Shown here: positions 26,514-34,492 of the stretch, in pieces
Numbering within the stretch: the stretch's first letter is position 1
Layout: each line of letters begins with the position of its first letter
Assembly: GCF_029952445.1 (NCBI RefSeq)
Contig: NZ_JAQPPK010000022.1
Location: 25,278-89,277 of the forward strand
Direction: 5' to 3'
Length of the DNA stretch: 64,000 nucleotides
Origin: Paenarthrobacter nitroguajacolicus
Lineage (GTDB): Bacteria > Actinomycetota > Actinomycetes > Actinomycetales > Micrococcaceae
The notes under the pieces: generated by a model
What the model was told of the DNA's origin: nothing
Seen by the model: only the letters and a program-made list of their open reading frames with translations
Database searches by the model: none
Translations under genes and position numbers: made by a program

Positions 26514-27425
26514 ATGAACGAAACCGGGCGCCCGCAAGACTTTCCGATGACCAACCCCCGAGCAGATCGGGTGAGGGACGTCGCCAAGCTTGCCGGGCGC
26601 CCGGCGCGTTTAAAGCGCGGCCGGTTCCTCGCTGAGGGACCGCAGGCGGTGCGCGAGGCTTTGACCCTGCACCGTAGCCGTACAGCGTCCGGCGGTTCCG
26701 CCGTCGTACATGAAGTTTTTGCCAGTGAGGCGTGCCTTGACCGCCTCCCGGAACTCGCCGACCTGGCGCAGGGAACGCTGCTCCGGCTGGCGAGCGATGA
26801 AGTGTTGTCCGCCATGGCGGACACCGTCAACCCGCAGGGGATCGTCGCGGTCTGCAGTTTCGTCGACGTCAGCCTGGATTCAGTGCTCGACGCCGGTCCG
26901 CGGCTTCTGGCGGTCATGTGCCAGGTGCGTGACCCCGGCAACGCGGGGACCGTGCTCCGGGCCGCCGATGCCGCGGGGGCAGATGCCGTGGTCCTGACAG
27001 GTTCCAGCGTGGACATCTACAACCCGAAGGCTGTCCGCTCCACAGCGGGTTCACTGTTCCACCTGCCGGTGGTCCTGGGGGCGGACGTCGAGGAACTGGT
27101 GGCGCAGTGCCGGGAGCGCGGAATCGGCATCCTGGCCGCCGACGGTTATGGAACCCTCAACCTGGACAAACTCCAGGACGAGAACGCCGCACGCAGGCTC
27201 GGCAACAGTTCCGTGACGTCGGACTACGCCCTTGAGGAGCCGACGGCGTGGCTTTTCGGCAATGAGGCTCAGGGTTTGTCTGACGGTGAACTCGCGCTTG
27301 CCGACCACCGTGTCGCGGTACCCGTGTACGGGGCGGCCGAGAGCCTGAACCTTGGCACCGCCGCCACCGTATGCCTTTACGCCAGTGCACGTTCGCAGCA
27401 GGGCGCCCGAGTGGGGAATGCGTAA
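26514..27425 (+). CDS. SpoU/TrmH-family RNA methyltransferase
   Basis: A 303-residue SPOUT 2'-O-ribose methyltransferase. An RNA-binding substrate domain (about 12-110, with RLKRGRFLAEGPQAVREAL) precedes the knotted catalytic domain: QVRDPGNAGTVLRAADAAGADAVVL (motif 1), FGNEAQGLSD (motif 2) and IPVYGAAESLNLGTAATVCLY-like motif 3 (here VPVYGAAESLNLG). It occupies the place of tsnR downstream of rplT in M. tuberculosis. The rRNA or tRNA target is not known. ATG 26514; a TAAAGT box 7 nt before it suggests a leaderless mRNA; ATG at codon 12 is the alternative. Confidence 0.88.
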   Translation: MNETGRPQDFPMTNPRADRVRDVAKLAGRPARLKRGRFLAEGPQAVREALTLHRSRTASGGSAVVHEVFASEACLDRLPELADLAQGTLLRLASDEVLSAMADTVNPQGIVAVCSFVDVSLDSVLDAGPRLLAVMCQVRDPGNAGTVLRAADAAGADAVVLTGSSVDIYNPKAVRSTAGSLFHLPVVLGADVEELVAQCRERGIGILAADGYGTLNLDKLQDENAARRLGNSSVTSDYALEEPTAWLFGNEAQGLSDGELALADHRVAVPVYGAAESLNLGTAATVCLYASARSQQGARVGNA

Positions 27426-27526
27426 ATCGCGCGCCAGCCGGGTACGGTATTGCTTGCAAGATCAGACGATGACGACTCTTCTTGGCCATTTCCATTCTTT
27501 CCCAAACCCGAAGAGGTGAAGCTTTC

Positions 27527-28450
27527 GTGGCTGCAGGTGGCGGTACCAAAGCGATTGTGGCGGCTCTCGCCGCGAACTTAACCATCGCTGTTCTGAAGTT
27601 CATTGCATTCTTCCTGACGGCGTCATCGTCCATGCTCGCCGAGGCAATCCACTCGGTGGCCGATTCCGGTAACCAGGTCCTGCTGCTGGTGGGCGGGAAG
27701 CGTTCCAAGAAGGCGGCCAGCCCGGAGCACCCGTTCGGTTATGGCCGCGAACGCTACATCTATGCTTTCATCGTCTCGATTGTGCTGTTCAGCGTCGGTG
27801 GCCTGTTCGCCCTTTACGAGGCCTGGGAGAAGTTCCAGCACCCGCATGGCATCGAGGGCGGCTTCTGGTGGGTGCCCTTGGCCGTTCTGGTCGGGGCGAT
27901 CATTGCAGAAGGTTTCTCCTTCCGGACGGCGATCATCGAATCGAACCATATCCGCGGCAAGCAAAGCTGGGCGAAATTCATCCGCAATGCCAAGCAACCG
28001 GAACTCCCGGTCATTCTCCTGGAAGATTTCGGGGCCCTGCTTGGCCTGGTCTTTGCACTGTTCGGCGTCAGCATGACCCTGGTCACCGGCGACGGTGTGT
28101 GGGACGCGTTCGGAACCGCCATGATCGGCCTGCTGTTGGTGGCCATCGCTGTGGTCCTGGCGATGGAAACCAAGTCCCTGCTGCTGGGGGAGTCCGCCAC
28201 CAAGGAAGACGTCCAGCGTATCTCCGACGCCCTCCAGGCGGACGGAACCCGGATCATCCACCTCAAGACCATGCACCTCGGACCCGAGGAACTGCTGGTG
28301 GCGGCGAAGATCTCCATGGAAGCTTCTGAAACGGGCGAGGAAATCGCCAAGGGAATTGACGACGCCGAGCGGCGGATCCGCGCGGCCGTTCCCATTGCCC
28401 GGGTCATTTACCTCGAGCCGGACATCGAGCGCGTACAGGCTCAGGCCTAG
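27527..28450 (+). CDS. Cation diffusion facilitator (CDF) family transporter
   Basis: A 307-residue CDF exporter, which moves Zn, Fe, Mn or similar divalent cations out against protons. Six hydrophobic helices are visible; the metal-site motif in helix 2 reads HSVADSGNQ (about residues 40-48) and FALFGVSMTLVTGDGVWD holds the helix 5 site region. The C-terminal cytoplasmic domain (about 220-307) has the ferredoxin-like metal-sensing fold. GTG 27527 is chosen for its GAGGTG ribosome site; a TTG 15 codons upstream is open. Metal specificity cannot be deduced. Confidence 0.85.
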   Translation: MAAGGGTKAIVAALAANLTIAVLKFIAFFLTASSSMLAEAIHSVADSGNQVLLLVGGKRSKKAASPEHPFGYGRERYIYAFIVSIVLFSVGGLFALYEAWEKFQHPHGIEGGFWWVPLAVLVGAIIAEGFSFRTAIIESNHIRGKQSWAKFIRNAKQPELPVILLEDFGALLGLVFALFGVSMTLVTGDGVWDAFGTAMIGLLLVAIAVVLAMETKSLLLGESATKEDVQRISDALQADGTRIIHLKTMHLGPEELLVAAKISMEASETGEEIAKGIDDAERRIRAAVPIARVIYLEPDIERVQAQA

Positions 28451-28457
28451 AAAACCA

Positions 28458-28508
28458 GCCTTAACAAAGAATGGCTCCGCACAATGCGGAGCCATTCTTT
28501 GTTAAGGC
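28458..28508. terminator. Bidirectional terminator, 24-bp perfect stem
   Basis: Arms 28458-28481 and 28485-28508 are exact reverse complements with loop CAA. It separates the convergent CDF and MFS genes. The outer part is A/T-rich rather than a plain T-run. Confidence 0.85.
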
Positions 28509-28514
28509 GGGAAA

Positions 28515-29723
28515 TCAGGTAGCCAGCGCTTTTTTGCGTTCAAGCACACCACTGATAACTGCCACCAGAAGGCCGAGTAGCGCAAGAACCGCTCCCACCA
28601 GTGCGGGGGCGACGTAACCCCAACCCCATGCGATGACCGTGCCGCCGAGGAAGGCGCCCAGTGCATTGGCAATGTTGAGGGCCGAGTGATTCAGCGAGGA
28701 GGCCAGGGAGGCAGCCCCGGGTGCTGCGTCCAGGAGCCTGGTCTGCAAGGCAGGTGTCAGCATGGAACCGATGCCGCCGACGACGAAAGCCATGAGGAAG
28801 GCCGACCATGCCCAATGGGCTGCGACGGCGTAGACCACCAAGGCTGCGGCAATACCGGGCATGACCCAGTAAATGGTGCCCATGACGGATTTGTCCGCCA
28901 GGCGGCCTCCGATGATGTTGCCAACCACCATGCCGAGCCCGTAGAGGGCCACGACGGCGGGAATGAGGTTCTCCGGAATGCCGGCCACGGATGTCATGGT
29001 GTGGGCGATGTAGGTGTAGACGGCGAAAAAGCCGCCGAAGCCGATGATGCCGATCAGGAGGGCCAGCCATACCTGGAGCCGCTTGAGCGCTCCAAGTTCG
29101 CGGCGGATGCTGGCATCCGGATGCGCTGCTTCGAACGGGACGAACCTCCACACCATGGCAACAGTGAGCAGGCCGATGGCGCCGACTATGACGAAGAGAA
29201 GCCGCCAGCCGAAGGTTTGTCCCACCCATGTAGCCAAGGGGACTCCAATGACGTTGGAGACGGTTAGGCCGGCCATCACCATGGAGATGGCCCAACCACG
29301 TTTCGTTGGGGCTACGAGGCCAGCGGCGATGACTGCTGCCACCCCGAAGAAGGCTCCGTGGGGAAGGCCCGAGGCAAACCGCGACAGCAGCATCAGGCCG
29401 TAGTCGGGGGCAATGAAGGATGTCAGGTTCGCCAGAGCCAGGAACAGCATGAGACCCAAAGCCAGGTTCTTCCTCGGCAACTTTGCTCCCAAAGCGGCAA
29501 AGACAGGGGCGCCGATCACCACCCCCAGGGCATAAGCCGAGATGAGGTTTCCTGCTTCGGGCGTGCTGATGCCCAGACCCTCTTCGATTTCCTTCAGCAG
29601 GCCCATCATGGCGAACTCGGTTGTTCCGATGGCAAATCCGCCCATGGCCAGGGCCAGGATGGCAAGGCCAAGGTGGCGCCGGGACTTTTGGGCGGCGACG
29701 GGCGGGGACACGGTGATAGACAT
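28515..29723 (-). CDS. MFS efflux transporter (AraJ/DHA1-like)
   Basis: A 402-residue major facilitator with 12 hydrophobic helices. MGGFAIGTTEFAMMGLL in helix 1 and GLISAYALGVVIGAPVFAALG-like sequence in helices 2 to 3 (here NLISAYALGVVIGAP) are typical of the AraJ/sugar and drug efflux branch. Substrate unknown; sugars, chloramphenicol and other drugs are exported by relatives. ATG 29723 with AGCAGGTCT upstream. It is divergent from the Nudix gene with 130 bp between them. Confidence 0.83.
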   Translation of the reverse strand: MSITVSPPVAAQKSRRHLGLAILALAMGGFAIGTTEFAMMGLLKEIEEGLGISTPEAGNLISAYALGVVIGAPVFAALGAKLPRKNLALGLMLFLALANLTSFIAPDYGLMLLSRFASGLPHGAFFGVAAVIAAGLVAPTKRGWAISMVMAGLTVSNVIGVPLATWVGQTFGWRLLFVIVGAIGLLTVAMVWRFVPFEAAHPDASIRRELGALKRLQVWLALLIGIIGFGGFFAVYTYIAHTMTSVAGIPENLIPAVVALYGLGMVVGNIIGGRLADKSVMGTIYWVMPGIAAALVVYAVAAHWAWSAFLMAFVVGGIGSMLTPALQTRLLDAAPGAASLASSLNHSALNIANALGAFLGGTVIAWGWGYVAPALVGAVLALLGLLVAVISGVLERKKALAT

Positions 29724-29841
29724 AGACCTGCTTCTGGGCGCAATTTTGGGCTGTAAAGAATGGGAGAAAATCCGATAACAATTCTAGTTTGCCGCTGCGC
29801 CAGGGGCTCACTAATGTGACCACTCCCATGGTCCGGCCCCC

Positions 29842-29847
29842 TAGACT
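29842..29847 (+). promoter_or_regulatory. -10 box of the Nudix gene (leaderless type)
   Basis: TAGACT ends 6 nt before GTG 29854. Confidence 0.5.
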
Positions 29848-29853
29848 GTTGCG

Positions 29854-30288
29854 GTGACTGCATTGATAAACGTCGTGGGTGCCGCCGTCGTCGACTCTTT
29901 GGAAGCCCCCGGCCGTTTGCTGGTTGCCCGCCGCACCGCTCCGCCCCGGTTCGCAGGGATGTGGGAATTTCCGGGCGGCAAGGTCGAACGCGGCGAAGCC
30001 CCGGAGGCCGCCCTGCATCGTGAGCTCGCTGAAGAGCTGGGCATCGAGGTAAAGCTTGGCCGGGAGCTGGAATCCGGGGATACGGACGGCTGGACCCTCA
30101 ACGAGCAGGCCTCCATGCGCGTGTGGTTTGCTGAAGTGACAGCGGGGAAGCCCGCCCCGCTTGAAGACCACGACGAACTACGGTGGGTTTCCCTGGCTGA
30201 CCATGAGGAGGCCTTGGCTCTTCCGTGGATACCTGCGGACCTTCCGATTGTCCGCGCACTTCTGCAACGGGTATCCACGCCCGCCTGA
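29854..30288 (+). CDS. MutT-like Nudix hydrolase
   Basis: A 144-residue Nudix hydrolase. The Nudix box is complete: GGKVERGEAPEAALHRELAE followed by ELGI, at about residues 40-63. FAGMWEFPGGK just before it and the short size point to the MutT/8-oxo-dGTP diphosphatase group, which removes oxidised nucleotides. The precise substrate is inferred. GTG 29854 follows a TAGACT -10 box by 6 nt, so the mRNA is probably leaderless. It is convergent with the SOS-type radical SAM gene. Confidence 0.85.
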   Translation: MTALINVVGAAVVDSLEAPGRLLVARRTAPPRFAGMWEFPGGKVERGEAPEAALHRELAEELGIEVKLGRELESGDTDGWTLNEQASMRVWFAEVTAGKPAPLEDHDELRWVSLADHEEALALPWIPADLPIVRALLQRVSTPA

Positions 30289-30306
30289 GAATCAGGCTGC
30301 CTGGAC

Positions 30307-31401
30307 TTAGAAGAGGGACTGTTGGCCCGGCAGGGGAGTCGTGGCGTCCGCGATCTGTCCGGCGGCCTGTGCGGCTGAATGGCGGGCATTGCGATGGCTG
30401 AATCCTGAGCTTCCGGTGAAGCCATACTTCGCCTTGAAGTGCGTAATCCTGCCAGTCAACCAGGTGCGGTACTCCTTGGAGGCGTACCAGCCATTGCCGT
30501 ACAGGCGCCTGTACTTGCCCACCAAATCGGGGTGCTGGGCGGCGAGCCACTTCATGTACCACTCGCGGGTGCCGGGTTTGAGATAGAGGGCTCCGGCGGA
30601 GACCCCCGTAGCGCCGGCCTGTGCCAGACCGGCGAACAAGGAGTCCAGGGCTTCGTCGGAATCAGTGAGCCACGGCAGGATGGGCATCGCCATGACGCCG
30701 CAGCCCAAGCCGGCGTCCCGGAGCCGCGCGATGAGTTTCAAGCGGGCCCTGGGTGAGGGTGTTCCAGGCTCGATGAGTGCCGCAAGGTCCTCGTTGGTCA
30801 TCGCCAGCGAAATGCCGAGATCCACCGGAACCTGGGTAGCGGCATGCTTCAGCAGCGGAATGTCCCGCGCCAATAGTGTGCCTTTGGTCAAGATGGAGAA
30901 CGGCGTGCCGGAATCCGCAAGGGCGCGGATGATTCCCGGCATCAGGGCGTATCGGCCTTCGGCGCGCTGGTACGGGTCCGTGTTGGTGCCGAGGGCAACC
31001 TGGTGATGTCCCCAGGAAGGCTTGGCCAGTTCCTTGCGGAGTACTTCGGCTGCATTGATCTTGACTACTACCTGGGAGTCGAAGTCCCGGCCAGCATCGA
31101 ATTCAAGATAGGTGTGGCTTTTGCGGGCAAAGCAGTAGACGCAGGCATGGCTGCACCCGCGGTAGGGATTGACCGTCCATTCGAAAGGCATGTTCGAACC
31201 GGTTGGCACCTTGTTGAGCACTGACTTTGCGGTGACCTCGTGGAAGGTGACTCCGGAGAACTCGGGTGTAGAGACGGAACGCACAAGCCCGGCCAGCGGC
31301 AGCAGGGCATCCAACGCCGGGGCAGGGCCTGGAGCCGCGCTTCCGTCCGTTACCGGAGCCGGTTCACGCATCGGTGAAAGTGCTTGTGCGTCCCATCTCA
31401 T
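30307..31401 (-). CDS. Rv2578c-type radical SAM protein
   Basis: A 364-residue radical SAM protein of the SplB-like Rv2578c group. The cluster motif is CSHACVYC (in VNPYRGCSHACVYCFARKSH, about residue 68-87). VALGTNTDPYQRAEG, TKGTLLARD and ISLAMTNEDLAALIEPGTP are conserved in this family. The function is not established; relatives are associated with DNA photoproduct repair. A LexA box (31411-31426) lies 10 bp before the ATG at 31401, supporting SOS induction as I recall for Rv2578c. ATG 31401 is preferred because starts further up would pass through the operator. Confidence 0.85.
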   Translation of the reverse strand: MRWDAQALSPMREPAPVTDGSAAPGPAPALDALLPLAGLVRSVSTPEFSGVTFHEVTAKSVLNKVPTGSNMPFEWTVNPYRGCSHACVYCFARKSHTYLEFDAGRDFDSQVVVKINAAEVLRKELAKPSWGHHQVALGTNTDPYQRAEGRYALMPGIIRALADSGTPFSILTKGTLLARDIPLLKHAATQVPVDLGISLAMTNEDLAALIEPGTPSPRARLKLIARLRDAGLGCGVMAMPILPWLTDSDEALDSLFAGLAQAGATGVSAGALYLKPGTREWYMKWLAAQHPDLVGKYRRLYGNGWYASKEYRTWLTGRITHFKAKYGFTGSSGFSHRNARHSAAQAAGQIADATTPLPGQQSLF

Positions 31402-31410
31402 GAACTCTAT

Positions 31411-31426
31411 TCGAATGTATGTTCGA
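31411..31426 (-). promoter_or_regulatory. LexA box before the radical SAM gene
   Basis: TCGAATGTATGTTCGA matches the SOS box TCGAACA-N2-TGTTCGA with two changes in one half-site and a perfect second half. It lies in the 90-bp gap between the radical SAM gene and the divergent pcp gene. Confidence 0.8.
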
Positions 31427-31479
31427 ACCAATGTCAAGGTCCTCGAATTCCGTGCCGCGCGGCCGGAGTCCCGCGTTGC

Positions 31480-31485
31480 TATGGT
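31480..31485 (+). promoter_or_regulatory. -10 box of pcp (leaderless type)
   Basis: TATGGT ends 6 nt before ATG 31492. Confidence 0.5.
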
Positions 31486-31491
31486 TGGCCC

Positions 31492-32133
31492 ATGATTCTG
31501 CTTACCGGCTTCGAACCGTTCGGCCAGGAAACGGTCAATCCCTCGTGGCGTGCCGTTCAGCTCGCCGCGGAGACGCTTCGGGCCGAGGGGCTCCTGGTGG
31601 AAGCCCTTGAACTGCCGTGTGTTTTTGGTCAATCATTGGCAGTGCTCAGCGAAGCCGTTTCACGCCTCAGCCCGGACATCGTAATCTGCGTCGGCTTGGC
31701 GGGTGGCCGGGGCCGCTTATCGCTGGAACGCGTAGCCATCAACTGCGATGATGCCAGGATTCCCGACAACAAGGGCCAGCGGCCCATCGACGAGGAGGTC
31801 GTTCCCGGGGCGCCTGCGGCCTACTTCTCCAGCCTCCCCATCAAGGCCGCGCTCAGAAATCTCCAGATCGCGGGGATCAAGGGTGAAATCTCCCAGTCGG
31901 CCGGTACCTACGTGTGCAACCACGTTTTCTTCGGATTAATGCATTCACTGGCCTCACTGCCCGGCGTCCGGGGCGGCTTCGTACACGTCCCCTACCTTCC
32001 GGAGCAGGTGCCCGCAACAGGGGCGGTCCCGTCAATGCCGCTGGAAGTGACCGCGCAAGGAATCGCCGTGATAGCCCGCACTGCCCGTCACACCTTGGAG
32101 GATGCCAAAATGCCTGCAGGTGCCATCCACTAG
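31492..32133 (+). CDS. pcp: Pyrrolidone-carboxylate peptidase
   Basis: A 213-residue cysteine peptidase (C15) that removes N-terminal pyroglutamate from peptides. ILLTGFEPFG opens the fold; the catalytic Glu region is GRGRLSLERVAIN, the catalytic Cys is in GTYVCNHVFFGLMH and the His in GGFVHVPYLPEQ. ATG 31492 with a TATGGT box 6 nt upstream. Its last 4 bases overlap the end of the convergent SIMPL gene. Cytoplasmic. Confidence 0.92.
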   Translation: MILLTGFEPFGQETVNPSWRAVQLAAETLRAEGLLVEALELPCVFGQSLAVLSEAVSRLSPDIVICVGLAGGRGRLSLERVAINCDDARIPDNKGQRPIDEEVVPGAPAAYFSSLPIKAALRNLQIAGIKGEISQSAGTYVCNHVFFGLMHSLASLPGVRGGFVHVPYLPEQVPATGAVPSMPLEVTAQGIAVIARTARHTLEDAKMPAGAIH

Positions 32134-32759
32134 ATAAGCTCCCATTCCACCGTGACGCTGGCCGACACTACTGATTCGCCGGCCTCCACCGGCAGCGCCT
32201 CCGCAGCGTAGGATGCCCGGACCATTCCGGCCAAGGGAATGGGGCCACTCTGCGCCGGTTGCTGGGAGATTGACACCACGGATCCCAAGTGGGCCGAGGC
32301 CAGTGTGGCGTACTGCTCAGCGCGGGTCACAGCGTCTTGCCACGCGGCCTCCTGAGCCTGACCCGTTACCCGTGACGGGTCGGCGTGGCCCTGCTCCAGG
32401 CCATTGATCCGGATGTCGTCACCGCCGGCCGCAACGGCTGCAGCGATGGCCGCGGGTGCGTCGGCGTGGGAGCGAATACCAACGTGCAGGGTGGTGGACG
32501 CAACGTAGGCCGTCACCTTCTGTCCCTGCCCCTCGACCCACACAAGGTCAGCCCGCAGATTCAGGCCGCTCGTCCGAAGGTCCGCGTCGGCGACGCCGGC
32601 AGCCCGTAAACCGGCGGCGACGGCGGCCGCCGACTTCCCGGCGTCGTCATATGCTTTCGCCGCTGTCTCGCGTCGAGTCTCTACTCCGAGGGTCAGTGTC
32701 ACCAGGTCCGGAACAGCCGCTGCGCTGCCGGAACCGGTCACTGTGATGGTTCGCTTCAT
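32130..32759 (-). CDS. SIMPL (DUF541) domain protein
   Basis: A 209-residue protein of the SIMPL/DUF541 family, with ITVTGSGSAAAVPDLVTLTLGVE at the start and the middle segment GVADADLRTSGLNLRADLVWVEGQGQ. Some family members are periplasmic or membrane-linked oxidative-stress proteins, but no signal peptide is visible here, so it is probably cytoplasmic. It follows the HExxH membrane protein gene by 2 bp on the same strand and is likely co-transcribed and coupled. Confidence 0.85.
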   Translation of the reverse strand: MKRTITVTGSGSAAAVPDLVTLTLGVETRRETAAKAYDDAGKSAAAVAAGLRAAGVADADLRTSGLNLRADLVWVEGQGQKVTAYVASTTLHVGIRSHADAPAAIAAAVAAGGDDIRINGLEQGHADPSRVTGQAQEAAWQDAVTRAEQYATLASAHLGSVVSISQQPAQSGPIPLAGMVRASYAAEALPVEAGESVVSASVTVEWELI

Positions 32760-32761
32760 GC

Positions 32762-33205
32762 CTAAGCCTCGATTCGTTGGTCGGGGTGGTGCTGCTGATG
32801 CTTGCCGGGTTCGATGTAGCCGCCCGCCTCCAGGCCCGCCTGCCGCTCGAAGAAGTTTCCCGATCCCGGGTTTCCGGTCCGGACCATTGACCAGCAGGCA
32901 GCTGCCCCGTAGAGGACAAAGAAGGGAAGTCCCAGGCAGTACGCATACTGCGTGCTGTGCCGCTCCTCATGGCCCAGGAGGACTGCATTGCTTCCCGCCA
33001 CTGGGTGTGGTGCCCGGTACAGGATCACGTTGCCCACGGTGAATGCGCCTGCGAAGGGGAACTTCCAGTGGTAACCGGCCGCTATGATGAGGCCGCGTGG
33101 CCCACGCGAGAGAGCGCACCGCGACGCAACGGCCACGGCGAGTCCCAGTGGCGTGGACAGATTCAGGACATTTGCCACCTGCCGGAGTCGCTGCGCGGGA
33201 GTCAT
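32762..33205 (-). CDS. Small protein with HEERH motif, function unknown
   Basis: A 147-residue protein I cannot place in a named family. It has a hydrophobic stretch near residues 17-30, a segment GLIIAAGYHWKFPFAGAFTVGNVILY, the motif GHEERHSTQYAYCLGLPFFVLYG (HEERH fits the zinc-peptidase pattern HExxH, about 79-83) followed by a hydrophobic stretch, and a His-rich end (GKHQQHHPDQ). It may be a membrane-associated metalloprotein. It has a leaderless-type TAGCAT box (33212-33217, minus strand) 6 nt before its ATG and is followed 2 bp later by the SIMPL gene. Confidence 0.7.
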   Translation of the reverse strand: MTPAQRLRQVANVLNLSTPLGLAVAVASRCALSRGPRGLIIAAGYHWKFPFAGAFTVGNVILYRAPHPVAGSNAVLLGHEERHSTQYAYCLGLPFFVLYGAAACWSMVRTGNPGSGNFFERQAGLEAGGYIEPGKHQQHHPDQRIEA

Positions 33206-33211
33206 GAAGCC

Positions 33212-33217
33212 ATGCTA
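33212..33217 (-). promoter_or_regulatory. -10 box of the HEERH gene (leaderless type)
   Basis: On the minus strand TAGCAT is followed by 6 nt and then the ATG at 33205. Confidence 0.5.
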
Positions 33218-33300
33218 GCCCGTGGCGGATGGCACGGCACGGGCAGCGGGGATACGCTGTTCCAGCACTCACTCGTGCAGGGGATGAAGGGGGAAAAGAT

Positions 33301-34278
33301 ATGAAGATCAAACGCGCCATGGGCGTAGTCGGCGTACTAATAGCCGTGATGGTGGCATTGACCGGATGCGTCAAGCTCAACATGTCAGTCAAGGTCAACA
33401 ACGAAAAAAGCGTCGACTACGAGGTCGTGTACGCGATCCAAAAATCGGTCCTGGGCGATAAGTCCTTCGACGACTTCATGAAGTCCAACGGTGGTGGCAG
33501 CCAGGAGATGGACATTCCTGAAGGTGCCACGGTTGTGGACTACGAGGACGACAAGTACAAGGGCAAACGGATCACTGCGGTGAACCTCGACCCGGCCAAG
33601 CTGGCCGAGTCATCCAGCTCGGAGAATCCCTTCGATCTGAAGAAGGAGGGAGACTTCTACGTCATGTCCATGGGAAGTGTCACGGGAGCTGACGGCAGCG
33701 ATCCCGAGGCTTCCAGCATGGCAAAGTCGATGTTTGACGAAGCGTCCGTCAAGTTCACCTTCCCTGGGAAGGTGGTCGAAGCCAAGGGCGCAACCGTCGA
33801 AGGCAACACGGCAACCTTCGACATGCTCTCCATCAATGAGAGCGCCGTCCAGGTAAAGGCAGAGGCCAACCCCGGTATCCCGATGTGGATCATCTGGACT
33901 CTGGTGTCCGTGCTGGTGGTCGCCGCGGCGCTGGTATTGCTGTTCGTCCTGCTGCGGCGGAAGTCAGCCCGGCAGTCGCCGGCGCTCGCAGGTGCCGCAC
34001 CGTATGGACAGCCCTTGAACGGACAGGGCCCGGCCGGTTACGCCGCACCGCAGACGGGTTACGCAGCGCCTCAGCCGGGCTACGCAACACCGCAGCCCGG
34101 TTACCCCGCGCCTCAGCCGGGCCAGCCAACCCGGCCGCCCCAGCAGGACTGGGTCGGGCAGGGCTACACGCCCGGAGCGCAGCCGGCGCCCCACCCGGGA
34201 GAAACGCACGACGACGGCCAGGTACCGCCGCCGCCAACCGCACCACCGGCTTCGGAGCCCAAGAACCCGGGCGCCTGA
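33301..34278 (+). CDS. LppM-like lipoprotein with proline-rich tail
   Basis: A 325-residue exported lipoprotein. The signal peptide ends in the lipobox LTGC (cysteine at about residue 23). The outer domain (about 24-195) has the LppM pattern: lipobox, KLNMSVKVNNEKSVDYEVVYA, DYEDDKYKGKRI. A membrane helix follows at about 200-221 (MWIIWTLVSVLVVAAALVLL) and then a cytoplasmic Gly/Tyr/Pro/Gln-rich tail with PGYATPQ-like repeats. Such a two-anchor layout is seen in related mycobacterial proteins. Function unknown. ATG 33301 preceded by GGGGGAAAAG. Confidence 0.8.
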   Translation: MKIKRAMGVVGVLIAVMVALTGCVKLNMSVKVNNEKSVDYEVVYAIQKSVLGDKSFDDFMKSNGGGSQEMDIPEGATVVDYEDDKYKGKRITAVNLDPAKLAESSSSENPFDLKKEGDFYVMSMGSVTGADGSDPEASSMAKSMFDEASVKFTFPGKVVEAKGATVEGNTATFDMLSINESAVQVKAEANPGIPMWIIWTLVSVLVVAAALVLLFVLLRRKSARQSPALAGAAPYGQPLNGQGPAGYAAPQTGYAAPQPGYATPQPGYPAPQPGQPTRPPQQDWVGQGYTPGAQPAPHPGETHDDGQVPPPPTAPPASEPKNPGA

Positions 34279-34392
34279 TAACCGACGCGTGTAAGAACCC
34301 AGCCGCGCTCCGCCGTCGTTATGACGCGCGGTAGCCTCGTTCACATAGCGGGACCTGCCCAAGCGGGTTCAATCCCGCAAGTGGGCTTCAAC

Positions 34393-34454
34393 TAGACTGA
34401 AGGGTAGTGCCCGCCGTCCGCGGTGAGCGCTACCCTTTCGTTTTGCAGGCCTGC
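34393..34454 (+). promoter_or_regulatory. pheST promoter with start-proximal hairpin and T-tract
   Basis: TAGACT (34393-34398) is a good -10, placing the transcript start near 34405. The hairpin formed by 34400-34409 and 34428-34437 (10 bp, one G-T; an inner CCGC/GCGG stem caps it) is followed by TCGTTTT (34438-34444), which looks like an intrinsic terminator, and by the palindrome GCAGGCCTGC (34445-34454). This could attenuate pheST or end upstream transcripts. No Phe-rich leader peptide is present. The preceding 34279-34392 holds only a weak nested hairpin (34358-34385). Confidence 0.5.
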
Positions 34455-34492
34455 AATGCCGGCCGCTCCCAACTCGTAGCTAAGAACAGTAG

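Noticed and set aside
28540..30171. Long open frame on the minus strand (543 codons) across the MFS gene and its upstream region
   Set aside because: It overlaps the well-supported MFS gene in another frame, runs antisense to the Nudix gene and has the Arg/Pro/His-rich composition typical of shadow frames in high-GC DNA.
31188..31205. Second LexA-like half-site (TGTTCGAACC) near the radical SAM gene
   Set aside because: It is inside the coding sequence, and only one half-site matches.
34363..34378. tRNA T-arm (GCGGG-TTCAAT-CCCGC)
   Set aside because: The loop is six, not seven bases, with a full 5-bp stem only if the T-loop is shortened, and no acceptor, D or anticodon arm can be placed around it.
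34400..34437. T-box riboswitch before pheST
   Set aside because: AGGGTAGTGCC only partly resembles the T-box sequence AGGGTGGNACCGCG, and the leader is far too short for stem I with a Phe specifier.
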